DNA of 64,000 bases from an uncultured Bacilli bacterium (GCA_934168245.1 CAKPMY010000003.1:62001-126000), one strand, 5' to 3'; numbered from the stretch's first letter, positions 17,715 through 26,636 are shown. Numbers and translations are program-made. Notes: a model not told the origin generated them from the letters alone.

Positions 17715-17743
17715 TTGATTTTTAATACTTTTTTTAGTATAAT
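17715..17743 (+). promoter_or_regulatory. Sigma-A promoter of rplM-rpsI
   Basis: TTGATT, exactly 17 bases, then TATAAT. An AAGTATT/AATACTT hairpin with a T run overlaps the same stretch (17709-17735) and would end incoming transcription just before this promoter. Confidence 0.75.
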
Positions 17744-17749
17744 CATAAT

Positions 17750-17812
17750 CGGTACATTCGAATATCCCCACATAAATTGAGTCCTGGGAAAACTCGATTT
17801 AAGTAAAAGGAG
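17750..17812 (+). promoter_or_regulatory. Candidate ribosomal protein L13 mRNA leader
   Basis: Between the promoter and rplM lies a 9-bp hairpin (17774-17782 with 17792-17800, one G-U) whose 9-base loop contains TGGG (17785-17788). An upstream CCCCA (17766-17770) can pair with that loop, giving a possible pseudoknot. Bacilli carry an autoregulatory L13 leader at this place. Position and structure fit, but I have not matched the published consensus. The ribosome binding site AAAAGGAG follows the hairpin. Confidence 0.55.
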
Positions 17813-17820
17813 AAAAAAAT

Positions 17821-18252
17821 ATGACAAGTTATATGCAAAAAAAAGAAACTGTAAATCGTAAATGGTATGTAATTGATGCTGAAGGTAAATCTTTAGGTAG
17901 AGTTGCTTCATTAGCTGCTACATATCTACGTGGTAAACACAAACCAACTTATACTCCACACATCGACTGTGGTGATAACATCATTATTGTTAATGCAGAA
18001 AAAGTTAACCTAACTGGTAACAAGTTAGAAAACAAGATGTATTACAATCACTCTCAATATGTTGGTGGTTTAAGAGAAAGAACTGCTAAAGTTATGAGAG
18101 AACAGTATCCAGTTGAAATGATGGAAAGAGCTGTAAAAGGTATGCTTCCACATAATAGACTAGGAAGAGAAATGGCAAAGAAATTATTCGTATATGCCGG
18201 AAGCGAGCACAAACAAATGGCACAAAAACCAGAAGTGCTTGAAGTAAAATAG
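17821..18252 (+). CDS. rplM: 50S ribosomal protein L13
   Basis: L13 is an early assembly protein of the large subunit. The 143 residues include WYVIDAEGKSLGRVAS, LRGKHKPTYTPHIDCGD and the C-terminal MLPHNRLGREMAKKLFVYAG. It is co-transcribed with rpsI 16 bases downstream. Confidence 0.97.
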   Translation: MTSYMQKKETVNRKWYVIDAEGKSLGRVASLAATYLRGKHKPTYTPHIDCGDNIIIVNAEKVNLTGNKLENKMYYNHSQYVGGLRERTAKVMREQYPVEMMERAVKGMLPHNRLGREMAKKLFVYAGSEHKQMAQKPEVLEVK

Positions 18253-18268
18253 GAAAGGGATTAGGTTT

Positions 18269-18694
18269 ATGGCAAAAGAAAAGAAAAATATTTATACTGG
18301 AACTGGACATAGAAAAACAAGTGTAGCACGTGTTACATTAACTCCAGGAAAAGGAAAGATTACAATCAATGGTAAAGATGTTCATGACTACTTACCTTTC
18401 GAAGTATTAGTAATGGATTTATGTCAACCATTAGATGTTACAAACACTAGAGAAATGTTCGATGTAGATGCTAAAGTAAAAGGTGGCGGATTCCAAGGAC
18501 AAACAGGAGCAATCCGTTTAGGAATTACAAGAGCTTTATTAGATTATGATAAAACTACTCCAGCTGATTCTGAAAATAGCTTTAGAAAAGTTCTTAAAGC
18601 CAAAGGCTTCATAACAAGAGATCCTCGTAAGAAGGAACGTAAGAAACCAGGTTTAAAGAAAGCACGTCGTGCACCACAATTCTCAAAACGTTAA
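18269..18694 (+). CDS. rpsI: 30S ribosomal protein S9
   Basis: The C-terminal tail of S9 contacts P-site tRNA; the required ending KARRAPQFSKR is present. The 141 residues are about ten longer than usual because of an N-terminal extension before YTGTGHRKTSVARV. The GGGFQGQTGAIRLGI core is standard. Confidence 0.97.
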   Translation: MAKEKKNIYTGTGHRKTSVARVTLTPGKGKITINGKDVHDYLPFEVLVMDLCQPLDVTNTREMFDVDAKVKGGGFQGQTGAIRLGITRALLDYDKTTPADSENSFRKVLKAKGFITRDPRKKERKKPGLKKARRAPQFSKR

Positions 18695-18706
18695 TTATAC
18701 AGTTTC

Positions 18707-18736
18707 AAACCTTGGATTTATCCAAGGTTTTCTTTT
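18707..18736 (+). terminator. Strong Rho-independent terminator after rpsI
   Basis: A perfect 10-bp stem AAACCTTGGA/TCCAAGGTTT with a TTTA loop is followed by TCTTTT. Confidence 0.85.
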
Positions 18737-18919
18737 GCCAAAAATTGTCTTCACACTATTATAATATTTCATAAAATCAATTGCCATTTCCAGCATTGCA
18801 CGAAAATCCTTCTTCATACATACCAAAATTTTCGCAAAGAATCTATTATTCAAAGACTCATCTTAAAAATTCGTAACCAAAATTACGTGTCCGCATATAA
18901 TACCATAGAGGAGGTAAGA

Positions 18920-19261
18920 ATGTTAAAATTAGAATATTTAAGAGAATCCTTAGTAATCGCGGTAGCCTTAAGCACAATAACCTGTGCCTTTGTTCAAAAA
19001 ACAAAATGCTGTTTCAAAAGTAGTCATTATCTAGCAATCTACTCATTATTTGTTAACATATTTGTAGGAATAGTCTTCTGTATGACATTTACTAGTATTG
19101 ATTTTCCAAACAGTCTCTGGATCGGAATGTTTTCCTTCCTTGGCGCTGACACTATTTACAAAACCTTAGAAGGTAAAGTGTCATCATATACCGATATAAC
19201 CAAACAAAAAGGTTTATATATATCAAAAGATAATATAATTAATAAGGAGGAGGGAATCTAA
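18920..19261 (+). CDS. Phage-type holin-like membrane protein
   Basis: The ATG at 18920 has a GAGGAGGT ribosome binding site; an in-frame GTG at 18887 has none. The 113 residues contain three hydrophobic segments (near residues 8-24, 37-58 and 67-80) and the ending GADTIYKTLEGKVSSYTD. That resembles small phage holins, in which a GAD...Y..LEGK motif follows the last helix. It overlaps the M23 lysin gene by one base, the usual holin-endolysin arrangement. No other phage genes are near, so this is a remnant or a domesticated lysis pair. Confidence 0.65.
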   Translation: MLKLEYLRESLVIAVALSTITCAFVQKTKCCFKSSHYLAIYSLFVNIFVGIVFCMTFTSIDFPNSLWIGMFSFLGADTIYKTLEGKVSSYTDITKQKGLYISKDNIINKEEGI

Positions 19262-19917
19262 TGGAAAAGCCCTTGTATCCTTGTCCAAACATGCGAATAA
19301 CACAAGGATATGGAGAAGGCACACATGCAGACAGTTATGCAATAGATGATGCCGGAAAAGATACAAGCATAAGTAAAATAAGGGCCCCTTTCACAGGAAT
19401 AATAAAAAAAATCTATCCTGAAGATGCCAATGAAGTTTGGCTAGAAAGCATAGATAAAGTAGAATACCCAGATGGTACTAAGGATTATCTCACTATGATG
19501 TTTGCTCATGCTAATGACGTAAGTAACTTATTTGTAGGCAAAAAAGTAGTCCAAAACGAAGAGTTTTATAGTGAAGGAACAAAAGGAAATGCTACTGGTA
19601 ATCATTGCCATATCGAATGTGGAAAAGGCAAGTTTACAGGAACTGGTTGGCATAAAAATAACCAAGGCTACTATTCCATAAACAATCCAAAGAAACCAGA
19701 AGAGTGTTTATGGATAGATAAAACAATAAATATAATTAATGACTACAATTATAAATTTAAAATGATTGAAGAAGAAAAATTACCAGTAGAAGAGCCAACA
19801 ACTCCAAAAACACCAACAGCTCCAACAGACACAACCAAGCAACCCATATTTATCTGTCAAAAAAGTGACTTATATGGAATCTACCTAAAAGCAGGGCAAA
19901 AATTATACCTAGAGTAA
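19261..19917 (+). CDS. M23-like peptidase, probable endolysin
   Basis: This 218-residue protein has no signal peptide, as expected for a holin-dependent lysin. The M23 LytM fold is suggested by SYAIDDAG near residue 30, FAHANDVSNLFVGKKV with a metal-site His, and GNHCHIECGKG, the HxH motif. A Pro/Thr-rich linker (about residues 178-197) leads to a short C-terminal segment, FICQKSDLYGIYLKAGQKLY, perhaps a wall-binding end. It starts on the last base of the holin-like gene. M23 enzymes cut peptidoglycan cross-bridges; the target bond here is unknown. Confidence 0.7.
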   Translation: MEKPLYPCPNMRITQGYGEGTHADSYAIDDAGKDTSISKIRAPFTGIIKKIYPEDANEVWLESIDKVEYPDGTKDYLTMMFAHANDVSNLFVGKKVVQNEEFYSEGTKGNATGNHCHIECGKGKFTGTGWHKNNQGYYSINNPKKPEECLWIDKTINIINDYNYKFKMIEEEKLPVEEPTTPKTPTAPTDTTKQPIFICQKSDLYGIYLKAGQKLYLE

Positions 19918-19923
19918 ATAAAA

Positions 19924-19955
19924 GGACAGGTTTAATCAAAAACCTGTCTTTTTAA
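19924..19955 (+). terminator. Terminator after the lysin gene
   Basis: GACAGGTTT pairs with AAACCTGTC around a 6-base loop, with TTTTT after it. Confidence 0.8.
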
Positions 19956-19994
19956 TTTATATCCAGTTTTAGCTCAATTCATACCTATCCTAAT

Positions 19995-20795
19995 CTACCC
20001 AAGTGCCACATCCAAAATCATCATTATTGAAAAGCCAATTAAAGTAAATAGTGCCATCAAATCCTTTCTCGTATTAGACTGACTCTCCGGAATTAATTCT
20101 TCAACAACAACATATACCATTGCTCCAGCCGCAAATGCTAACAAGAACGGTAATATAGTCTGAATTTTTAAAACCAGTATTGCTCCAATAACAGCCGCAA
20201 TAGGCTCGACCATTCCACTTAATTGTCCTATAAAAAACGCCTTACCACGACTCATTCCATCTCTTCTTAAGGGCAAACTAACAGCACTACCTTCTGGGAA
20301 GTTTTGAAGACCAATCCCAATAGCCAAAGTAATAGCCGAAGCCAAAGTTGCTCCTTCAATTCCATATGCCAAAGAACCAAACGCTACTCCAACTACTAAG
20401 CCCTCCGGAATATTATGCAGCGTTATTGAAAATATTAGCATTAAACATCTTTTAAACTTCCCGACACTAGTATCATTACTCTTAGAAGAAAAATGATTAA
20501 ACACTTTATCCCCAATAAATAGTAATAGTCCACCTGCTAAAAAACCAGAAACCGCCACAACCCATGCCGTCATATTAAGACTTTCTGCTAACTCTATCGA
20601 AGGGCTAAGAAGTGACCAAAACGATGCCGAAATCATAACTCCCGCCGAAAACCCCAATAAAGCATCCATTATACTTTTTCTAACTTCCTTAAAGAAAAAA
20701 ACAATTGCCGCTCCAAGCATTGTAACACTCCAAGTAAAAAGTGCCGCAATCAAAGCCTGTGAAACATGCGATAAATTAGAAAACCATAAAAACAT
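19995..20795 (-). CDS. ZIP-family divalent metal transporter
   Basis: This membrane importer of zinc, iron or manganese has 266 residues and about eight hydrophobic segments. The two ZIP metal-site motifs are clear: HNIPEGLVVGVAFG in TM4 and NFPEGSAVSLPLR in TM5. A polar cytosolic loop with KSNDTSVGK replaces the His-rich loop of many ZIPs. The minus-strand ATG at 20795 has GGTGAGG upstream; a TTG at 20828 is possible. It is divergent from 20915 and monocistronic. Symbol zupT would be a guess. Confidence 0.85.
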   Translation of the reverse strand: MFLWFSNLSHVSQALIAALFTWSVTMLGAAIVFFFKEVRKSIMDALLGFSAGVMISASFWSLLSPSIELAESLNMTAWVVAVSGFLAGGLLLFIGDKVFNHFSSKSNDTSVGKFKRCLMLIFSITLHNIPEGLVVGVAFGSLAYGIEGATLASAITLAIGIGLQNFPEGSAVSLPLRRDGMSRGKAFFIGQLSGMVEPIAAVIGAILVLKIQTILPFLLAFAAGAMVYVVVEELIPESQSNTRKDLMALFTLIGFSIMMILDVALG

Positions 20796-20857
20796 TATCC
20801 TCACCAATATAAAGTATGCCAAAAACAAAAAATAGGCTAGGCAATAAACTAAAAATA

Positions 20858-20886
20858 TTGTTATTAATTAAATATTGTGCTAGTAT
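20858..20886 (+). promoter_or_regulatory. Promoter for 20915-21679
   Basis: TTGTTA, 17 bases, then TAGTAT preceded by TGC (extended -10). It lies in the divergent region shared with the ZIP gene. Confidence 0.5.
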
Positions 20887-20914
20887 ATTAAGAAAAAATG
20901 AATGGATGATGTAT

Positions 20915-21679
20915 ATGTCAGAGTATCAACGTTTAGAAAATAAAATAACTAGTTACTTAAAACGAGGTAATATTAAACCAACTCAAACTATAATCAGTTT
21001 CTATGATTTATATAAAGCTCTTGAAAGTAAATTCAGTGAACTAAAAGAAGTCCAAGTAAATTCTAAACTAATAGAAAAAATAAACAAAGATAACACCATT
21101 GTCAAAAGAACTGGAAAAATCTTCAAAGAAACAGAAGTAATTTATACCAAAATACTAGATAACATTCTAGCAACTACTTCAAACAACACCTCTAAAATAA
21201 CTTTCTTTTACGGAATTGGTTCTCATCCTGAAACATTTACCATTCTAAAAGATTTTGATGACAACGATATTTACTTTGACAACGACACTAAACCAAACAA
21301 ACCATTTGTAACAAAATACTACGATGATATAATGTTTATTTTTCATACCTTAGAATCATTCTCCGAAATTATGAAAATAGACATTGGCCTAACTACTGAA
21401 ACTGACAAATTAAAACCAATTGTTTTTACCGATGGTTTCCTAACTTTAAAAATAAACTATGACGTCTATGGAAATGTAAATACTAATATATCTATCAATA
21501 GTAAAGAAGATACAACTGGTATCTATCAACGAGAATGGTTTACTAGAAAAAAACTATCCGAATTAGTTTCTGAAAATAATGATGAAATCCTAAAAAAGAT
21601 TCCCATAAATATCAAAGACCTAGACACAAAGTACCAACTTCTAGTATCCGAATATAAATCAAACAATTCAAGCAACTAA
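20915..21679 (+). CDS. Hypothetical cytosolic protein
   Basis: I recognise no family. The ATG at 20915 (MSEYQRLENKITSY) fits the start of the conserved-looking sequence; upstream in-frame codons from 20816 run back into the ZIP promoter region. The 254 residues are soluble, Asp/Lys/Asn-rich, without signal or membrane segments. There are helical stretches in the first 90 residues and a beta-rich second half around KINYDVYGNVNTNISI. It is transcribed alone. Confidence 0.6.
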   Translation: MSEYQRLENKITSYLKRGNIKPTQTIISFYDLYKALESKFSELKEVQVNSKLIEKINKDNTIVKRTGKIFKETEVIYTKILDNILATTSNNTSKITFFYGIGSHPETFTILKDFDDNDIYFDNDTKPNKPFVTKYYDDIMFIFHTLESFSEIMKIDIGLTTETDKLKPIVFTDGFLTLKINYDVYGNVNTNISINSKEDTTGIYQREWFTRKKLSELVSENNDEILKKIPINIKDLDTKYQLLVSEYKSNNSSN

Positions 21680-21779
21680 AAATATGAGACAAGGCAACAA
21701 TTCAAACAACAAAAAGTATAAACCATTCCAATGGTACAAGTCATTAAAAGTCAAAACTCAATTTAATAATCCAAACAAT

Positions 21780-21820
21780 AAAAGCACTACCCAAATCTAA
21801 TACATTTCTGGTGCTTTTTA
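21780..21820 (+). terminator. Terminator-like hairpin
   Basis: AAAAGCAC pairs with GTGCTTTT across a 23-base loop, followed by T-rich sequence. The region 21680-21865 otherwise shows no gene. Confidence 0.5.
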
Positions 21821-21865
21821 ATTTGTAAAAAACATTTCAAAACAGTTCAACTGCATGACATACTA

Positions 21866-21894
21866 TTGAAAATAAACCATTATTATTATAAAAT
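21866..21894 (+). promoter_or_regulatory. Promoter of the aminotransferase/ATP-grasp pair
   Basis: TTGAAA, 17 bases, then TAAAAT. The predicted start lies about 40 bases before the GAGGTGAGG ribosome binding site at 21939-21947. Confidence 0.6.
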
Positions 21895-22020
21895 ATACTT
21901 ACAATGGGTAAAATTATAAAGTAATTACCACATAAAAAGAGGTGAGGCCATATCAAAAAGGCATTAAATAAAAAATCAATTAAAAAGAAAATACACAATA
22001 TTCTTCATTATGAAAATACT

Positions 22021-23568
22021 ATGGTTCATTCCACTTTTGATGAAAAGAACTTTTCTAAAGCCTTAAAAAGATTTACTGAAAATGATCCTGAAACGGTATC
22101 TTCATTTAGAAGTTTAGGAAAAAGAAAAGATCACAAGCCCTTCTATCCTGAAATTCAAAAAATAGATGAGGCTTACAATCTTCTTTATCGTGACTTAGAA
22201 GAATATAATGATGAAAATGTTCCTAAAGTAGATGAATGGTTCTCTGTACGTAATGGTAATCCCCTTAGATATAAACCATTTCCTTTATGTCGTGAATACA
22301 TGCTAAAAGCCATTTTCAGTAGATACTTATATATATATCCAACTACCGTAGCCGGAGATAATTCTTGTCGTGCCAGTGTTATCAACTACCTTGAAAAAGA
22401 AGGCTTCAAAACAGAAAAATCAAAAAACTATGATGGCCTTGGTATTGAAAATGTAGCCTTTGCTTATTCTACTTCACATGCTTATAATCTAATAGTAAAT
22501 GCTATCGCCAGACCTAATGATGTTATTTTAATGACTGCTCCAAACTACGGTATTTTTGCCGCTTTTACTGAAATAGATAATGCCCGAGTAGAAGTAATAA
22601 AACTACGCGAAGAAGATGACTTCTATATAAATCCTAAATTACTAGGTGAACGTATAGATGAAATAAATACAAACCTAAAAAAAGAATTTGCTAATGAATC
22701 CTACATTCCAAGAGTAGTTGCTTTTTTAAATATGAATCCTCATAATCCATTAGGCAAAGTCCTAAACAGTAAAAAAATGGATATTCTAGAACAATTAGGT
22801 GACATCTGTCTTGAAAAAGGAGTCTTTGTTATCGATGACTTAATTTACCGTGACATCGGTTTTGATCAAGAAGATAAAGCCTTCTTTCTCGCAAGTATTC
22901 CAAAATACTTCAACAACACTATTACTTTAATTGGTCTATCTAAATCATATGGTCTAGCCCAGGTAAGAGCCGGAGCCATTATTGCACCAATTCCTATAAT
23001 AAATGATGTAACAGCCCAAATATCCCACGAAGTAGATGCCTTATCTTATATTCAATCTGCTGCTTTAGCCGGAGCCTTCAATGGTACAGCAAGACGATAT
23101 AAACAAGCCGACAAATACTTTAAAGGCCTAATTAAAGAATATAAATATCACTTAAATCTAATAGAAGCCTTAATATATGGAATTGACTATAAAAACTGTG
23201 AGTCTAACCGCAATGAAATCATGAAAGATATCAGAAACTATACAATAGATGAAGAAAAAATAAAAATAATAACTTCTGGTACTCCAGGTCTAAAAATAAA
23301 AGATCACACCTACCCAGAAGGTGGTTTCTTCATAGTAGCCGACTTCACAGAACTAAAAGGGAAAAAATATAAAGATATGGTTATTACAGATGAAAAAGAA
23401 CTAGTTAAATATATCTATCTAAAAACAAAAATAAACTTCTTAATCGGACTAAGTTTTTCTTGGCCAAATGAAGGTGAAATGGTTGCTAGAATAAACTTTG
23501 CCATTGATAGAAAAGATTTAATCCATAATTTATATTTAATAAATAAAGCAGTGAGGGAATTAAAATGA
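22021..23568 (+). CDS. PLP-dependent class I/II aminotransferase-like enzyme
   Basis: This is a fold-type I PLP enzyme of 515 residues or slightly more. Landmarks are NMNPHNPLGKVL, the Asp of FVIDDLIYRDIG (PLP ring contact) and the Schiff-base Lys in GLSKSYGLAQVRAGAI. It is longer than ordinary aspartate aminotransferases because of an N-terminal extension and an insert around RNEIMKDIRNYTID. The start is uncertain: no ribosome binding site precedes the ATG at 22021, while a strong one at 21939-21947 precedes an in-frame ATC at 21952. It overlaps the ATP-grasp gene by four bases, so the two probably act in one small-molecule pathway. The substrate is unknown. Confidence 0.75.
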   Translation: MVHSTFDEKNFSKALKRFTENDPETVSSFRSLGKRKDHKPFYPEIQKIDEAYNLLYRDLEEYNDENVPKVDEWFSVRNGNPLRYKPFPLCREYMLKAIFSRYLYIYPTTVAGDNSCRASVINYLEKEGFKTEKSKNYDGLGIENVAFAYSTSHAYNLIVNAIARPNDVILMTAPNYGIFAAFTEIDNARVEVIKLREEDDFYINPKLLGERIDEINTNLKKEFANESYIPRVVAFLNMNPHNPLGKVLNSKKMDILEQLGDICLEKGVFVIDDLIYRDIGFDQEDKAFFLASIPKYFNNTITLIGLSKSYGLAQVRAGAIIAPIPIINDVTAQISHEVDALSYIQSAALAGAFNGTARRYKQADKYFKGLIKEYKYHLNLIEALIYGIDYKNCESNRNEIMKDIRNYTIDEEKIKIITSGTPGLKIKDHTYPEGGFFIVADFTELKGKKYKDMVITDEKELVKYIYLKTKINFLIGLSFSWPNEGEMVARINFAIDRKDLIHNLYLINKAVRELK

Positions 23569-24512
23569 AACAGTTAAGAAATCTAAAATTCAGCTTACTA
23601 AAACTTCTAAATAAAATCTACGTCTTTTTCCACAGAAAAAGTCTAAAAGAAGACGTAATAATCGCCTCATCCAGTACTTGGGCAAATAAACTAAGAGAAG
23701 ATTTTTTCCTAAAAGATGCCCTTAATAAAGCCGGTATCAATGCCAAAATAATGCCTTGGGAAGAATTAAACAATCTAAATAATGAGACTATCCTAATAAA
23801 GTCTACCTGGGGCTTTCATAGAAAAATATCTACCTGGAATGACTGGTTAAAATATTTAGAAGAAAACAACATAAAAACTTTAAACCCTTTAAATATTATT
23901 AAAGACAACTATGATAAAGAAAAACAATTTTCTATCCTAGATAAAAATAATATTAAACACATTGATACTTTATTTATTGAAAATGATCAAGAATCAGAAA
24001 CTAAAATACTTCCCTTCTTGAAAAAGTACAAAACCATTGTCTTAAAACCAGCAATATCAGAAAGTGGCTACCATACTTACAAAGTATCAACCAAAGAAGA
24101 ACTAAAAGAACTACTTCCTAAATTTAAAAATGCCAAAATACTAGTTCAACCATATATAAAAGATATTGATAAAGGTGAATATTCCTTAGTATATATTGCT
24201 GACAAGTTAGTAAATGTCGTTCTAAAATATAATGATATCTTTATGGATCGTAACTCTGTGCAATACATAGAAGAAGATAAAGTCCCAAAAGAACTTTTAT
24301 CTCTAGGTTCTAAAATACTAAAAGTACCAAACTATAAAGGTTACTTATTTATGCGTTTAGACGTAGTTAAAAATGGTTCTAACTACGAAATAATGGAAGT
24401 AGAACTACTAGATCCAAATCTATACTTAAACTTTATTCCAAATAAAGAACAAAAAAGAAAAACTTATAAATACTTTGCTGAAAGTATAAAAAGAAGACTT
24501 ACTAAGAAATAG
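23565..24512 (+). CDS. ATP-grasp ligase-like protein
   Basis: The 315 residues show the ATP-grasp layout: an N-terminal domain with STWANKLREDFFLKDAL, a lid region (YKTIVLKPAISESGYHTYKV, with Lys and the glycine turn), an acidic metal-binding end (FMRLDVVKNGSNYEIMEVEL, then DPNLYL), and no membrane segment. The closest general pattern is the RimK/glutathione-synthetase or DcsG-like group, which joins an acyl phosphate to an amine. Together with the overlapping aminotransferase it suggests synthesis of a modified amino acid or dipeptide; that is inference. Confidence 0.7.
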   Translation: MKQLRNLKFSLLKLLNKIYVFFHRKSLKEDVIIASSSTWANKLREDFFLKDALNKAGINAKIMPWEELNNLNNETILIKSTWGFHRKISTWNDWLKYLEENNIKTLNPLNIIKDNYDKEKQFSILDKNNIKHIDTLFIENDQESETKILPFLKKYKTIVLKPAISESGYHTYKVSTKEELKELLPKFKNAKILVQPYIKDIDKGEYSLVYIADKLVNVVLKYNDIFMDRNSVQYIEEDKVPKELLSLGSKILKVPNYKGYLFMRLDVVKNGSNYEIMEVELLDPNLYLNFIPNKEQKRKTYKYFAESIKRRLTKK

Positions 24513-24570
24513 TCAAACAGAGCCAAGATCTTAAGTATAAGACAAGTCTCCGTAAGACTATTTCTTTTAT
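24505..24570 (+). terminator. Terminator with long stem after the ATP-grasp gene
   Basis: AGAAATAGTC (24505-24514, covering the stop codon) is perfectly complementary to GACTATTTCT (24556-24565). An inner AGTCT/AGACT hairpin and T-rich sequence follow the pattern of a terminator. Confidence 0.6.
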
Positions 24571-24582
24571 TTACAAAACTTA

Positions 24583-24591
24583 TGCTATAAT
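24583..24591 (+). promoter_or_regulatory. Extended -10 promoter of the two-component operon
   Basis: TGCTATAAT, 55 bases before the response regulator ATG, with no clear -35. Confidence 0.6.
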
Positions 24592-24645
24592 ATATTTAAT
24601 TTTAATTTAATAAAACAAATATATACTTATTAAGAGGGATGAGTT

Positions 24646-25329
24646 ATGAGAATATTAATTATTGAAGATGAATACAATCTTGCTGATGCTATCAGAGATA
24701 AACTATTAAAAGAAAACTACCTAGTTGACATATACCAAGACGGTGAAGAAGGTCTAAATGAAGCCTTAACTGGTATATATGATTTAATCATCCTAGATGT
24801 TCTGTTACCTAGTAAAAATGGTTTTGAAATTCTAAAAGAAATAAGAAAAAATAACATCCAAAGCAAGGTAATAATGCTAACGGCTAAGTCGATGTTAGAT
24901 GACAAATTAGAAGGCTTTAATCTTGGAGCAAATGATTATCTAACTAAACCATTTCATATTGAAGAACTCCTCGCCAGAGTAAACGTCCAATTAAAAGGAA
25001 CTAGTGAAGAAAATAAAGACATTATAAAATACAATGACTTAGAATTAAATACCAAAACATCCAAACTAACTTGTACTAAGTCAAATGAATCTGTAGAGTT
25101 AGTTTGCAAAGAGTTTATGCTTCTTGAATACTTTATAAACAACAAAGAACAAGTATTATCTAAAGAACAAATATATGATAAAGTTTGGGGAGTATACAAT
25201 GAAATAGAATCAAATAACTTAGAAGTGTATTTATCCTTCATTAGAAAAAAACTAAAAGCCATCGATTCAAATGTCAATATAAAATCACTACGAGGACTAG
25301 GCTATAAAATGGAGGTAAAAGATGAATAA
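24646..25329 (+). CDS. OmpR/PhoB-family response regulator
   Basis: The 227 residues hold a receiver domain (1-118) with acidic pocket EDE at residues 7-9, phospho-acceptor Asp51 in LIILDVLLP and Lys in LTKPF, then a winged-helix DNA-binding domain (about 128-225) ending in RGLGYKME. The next gene, its histidine kinase, starts 8 bases before the stop. The frameshifted beta-helix gene downstream may be a target; this is not shown by the sequence. Confidence 0.92.
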   Translation: MRILIIEDEYNLADAIRDKLLKENYLVDIYQDGEEGLNEALTGIYDLIILDVLLPSKNGFEILKEIRKNNIQSKVIMLTAKSMLDDKLEGFNLGANDYLTKPFHIEELLARVNVQLKGTSEENKDIIKYNDLELNTKTSKLTCTKSNESVELVCKEFMLLEYFINNKEQVLSKEQIYDKVWGVYNEIESNNLEVYLSFIRKKLKAIDSNVNIKSLRGLGYKMEVKDE

Positions 25330-26566
25330 ATTAACTAAAAAAGTATTTTATACAATTTTCTTAATCTTAACCATAACCTCTCTAAGTTATATTATTACAT
25401 ATAATACAGGTAAATATATAGAGCAATACAAAAGTATAAATAACAGTTTAAATATTGTCTCCAATAATAAAAATGAAAAATTACCACTAGATAAACAGTC
25501 AGAAGTCAAAGCCCCACCTGAAAAGAAAGAACCAATCCAACTTGATGAGAACATTAAATTTATGGATTCTACTATATATACAATCTTAATAGATGAAAAT
25601 AACTCTATAAAAGAAATAATTAATCATTCCAATAACACCATCTCAAATAAAAAAATTTCATCTATCGCAACAACTATTCTAACTAGTAAAGATTTAAAGA
25701 CTAGATATATAGGTAATCTTTATCTTACAAAATATTCTTATGCCTATAATGAAAATGACTCTCTAATCGTTTTAGATAACACTAAGTCTAAACAAACTCT
25801 AACCATGTCTTTACTAAATTCATTCATTATATTTATTCTTCTAGAAATCCTAATATTTATAATATCAAAGTATATAACGAAATGGATAACTACCCCTGTA
25901 AAAACAAGTTTTGAAAAGCAAAAACAATTCATAGAAGATGCTTCTCACGAACTAAAAACACCATTATCTGTGATTATTGCTAGTACTGAAGCCTTAGAAG
26001 AAAGTCCTAAAGAAGGAAAATGGTTAAAAAATATAAAAAGTGAATCTTCTAGAATGGCTAATCTTTTAAGTGATTTACTAGACTTAGCCTCATCAGAAAA
26101 AAAAGAAACGTACGACTTTAAAAAGAATAATTTATCTAAGACTATTGAGTTATCAGTATTAACATTTGAAGCCAAAGCCTATGAATCTGGTATAAAATTA
26201 ACTTATTCAATAGATGAAAACATATCAATGTCCTATGATGAAAACAGTATCCGACAATTAATTGAAATATTATTAGATAATGCTATAAAACATTCTAAAG
26301 CCAAAGAAGTTGTGAAACTATCTCTAACTGCTTCTAATAATAATATTGTTCTAACTGTTGCCAATAAAGGAGAAGAAATTCCTAAAGGAGAGGAAGAAAA
26401 AATATTTGAAAGATTTTATCGTGTCGATAAATCTCGTAACCGTAAAGAAAATAGATATGGCTTAGGCCTTGCTATTGCTAAAAATATTGTTCTAAATCAT
26501 CATGGAGAAATAACTGCTACATCCTCAAATGGCACGACTACCTTTAAAGTTTTATTCAAAAAATAA
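25322..26566 (+). CDS. Sensor histidine kinase
   Basis: This membrane sensor of 414 residues has TM1 at about residues 8-27 and an extracytoplasmic domain of about 130 residues with Pro/Lys-rich KAPPEKKEPIQ. TM2 is around SLLNSFIIFILLEILIFI, followed by HisKA with His209 in EDASHELKTPLSVI. The HATPase domain has the N box LLDNAIKHS, G1 near ANKGEEIP, the F box IFERFYRVD, and G2 in YGLGLAIAK. It is co-translated with the regulator. The signal is unknown. Confidence 0.92.
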   Translation: MNKLTKKVFYTIFLILTITSLSYIITYNTGKYIEQYKSINNSLNIVSNNKNEKLPLDKQSEVKAPPEKKEPIQLDENIKFMDSTIYTILIDENNSIKEIINHSNNTISNKKISSIATTILTSKDLKTRYIGNLYLTKYSYAYNENDSLIVLDNTKSKQTLTMSLLNSFIIFILLEILIFIISKYITKWITTPVKTSFEKQKQFIEDASHELKTPLSVIIASTEALEESPKEGKWLKNIKSESSRMANLLSDLLDLASSEKKETYDFKKNNLSKTIELSVLTFEAKAYESGIKLTYSIDENISMSYDENSIRQLIEILLDNAIKHSKAKEVVKLSLTASNNNIVLTVANKGEEIPKGEEEKIFERFYRVDKSRNRKENRYGLGLAIAKNIVLNHHGEITATSSNGTTTFKVLFKK

Positions 26567-26636
26567 AACTTTTTTCTTTATATTAATTTTCGTTTAATAA
26601 ATAAGTACTATTCTAATATCAAGAAAGGAGATATTT

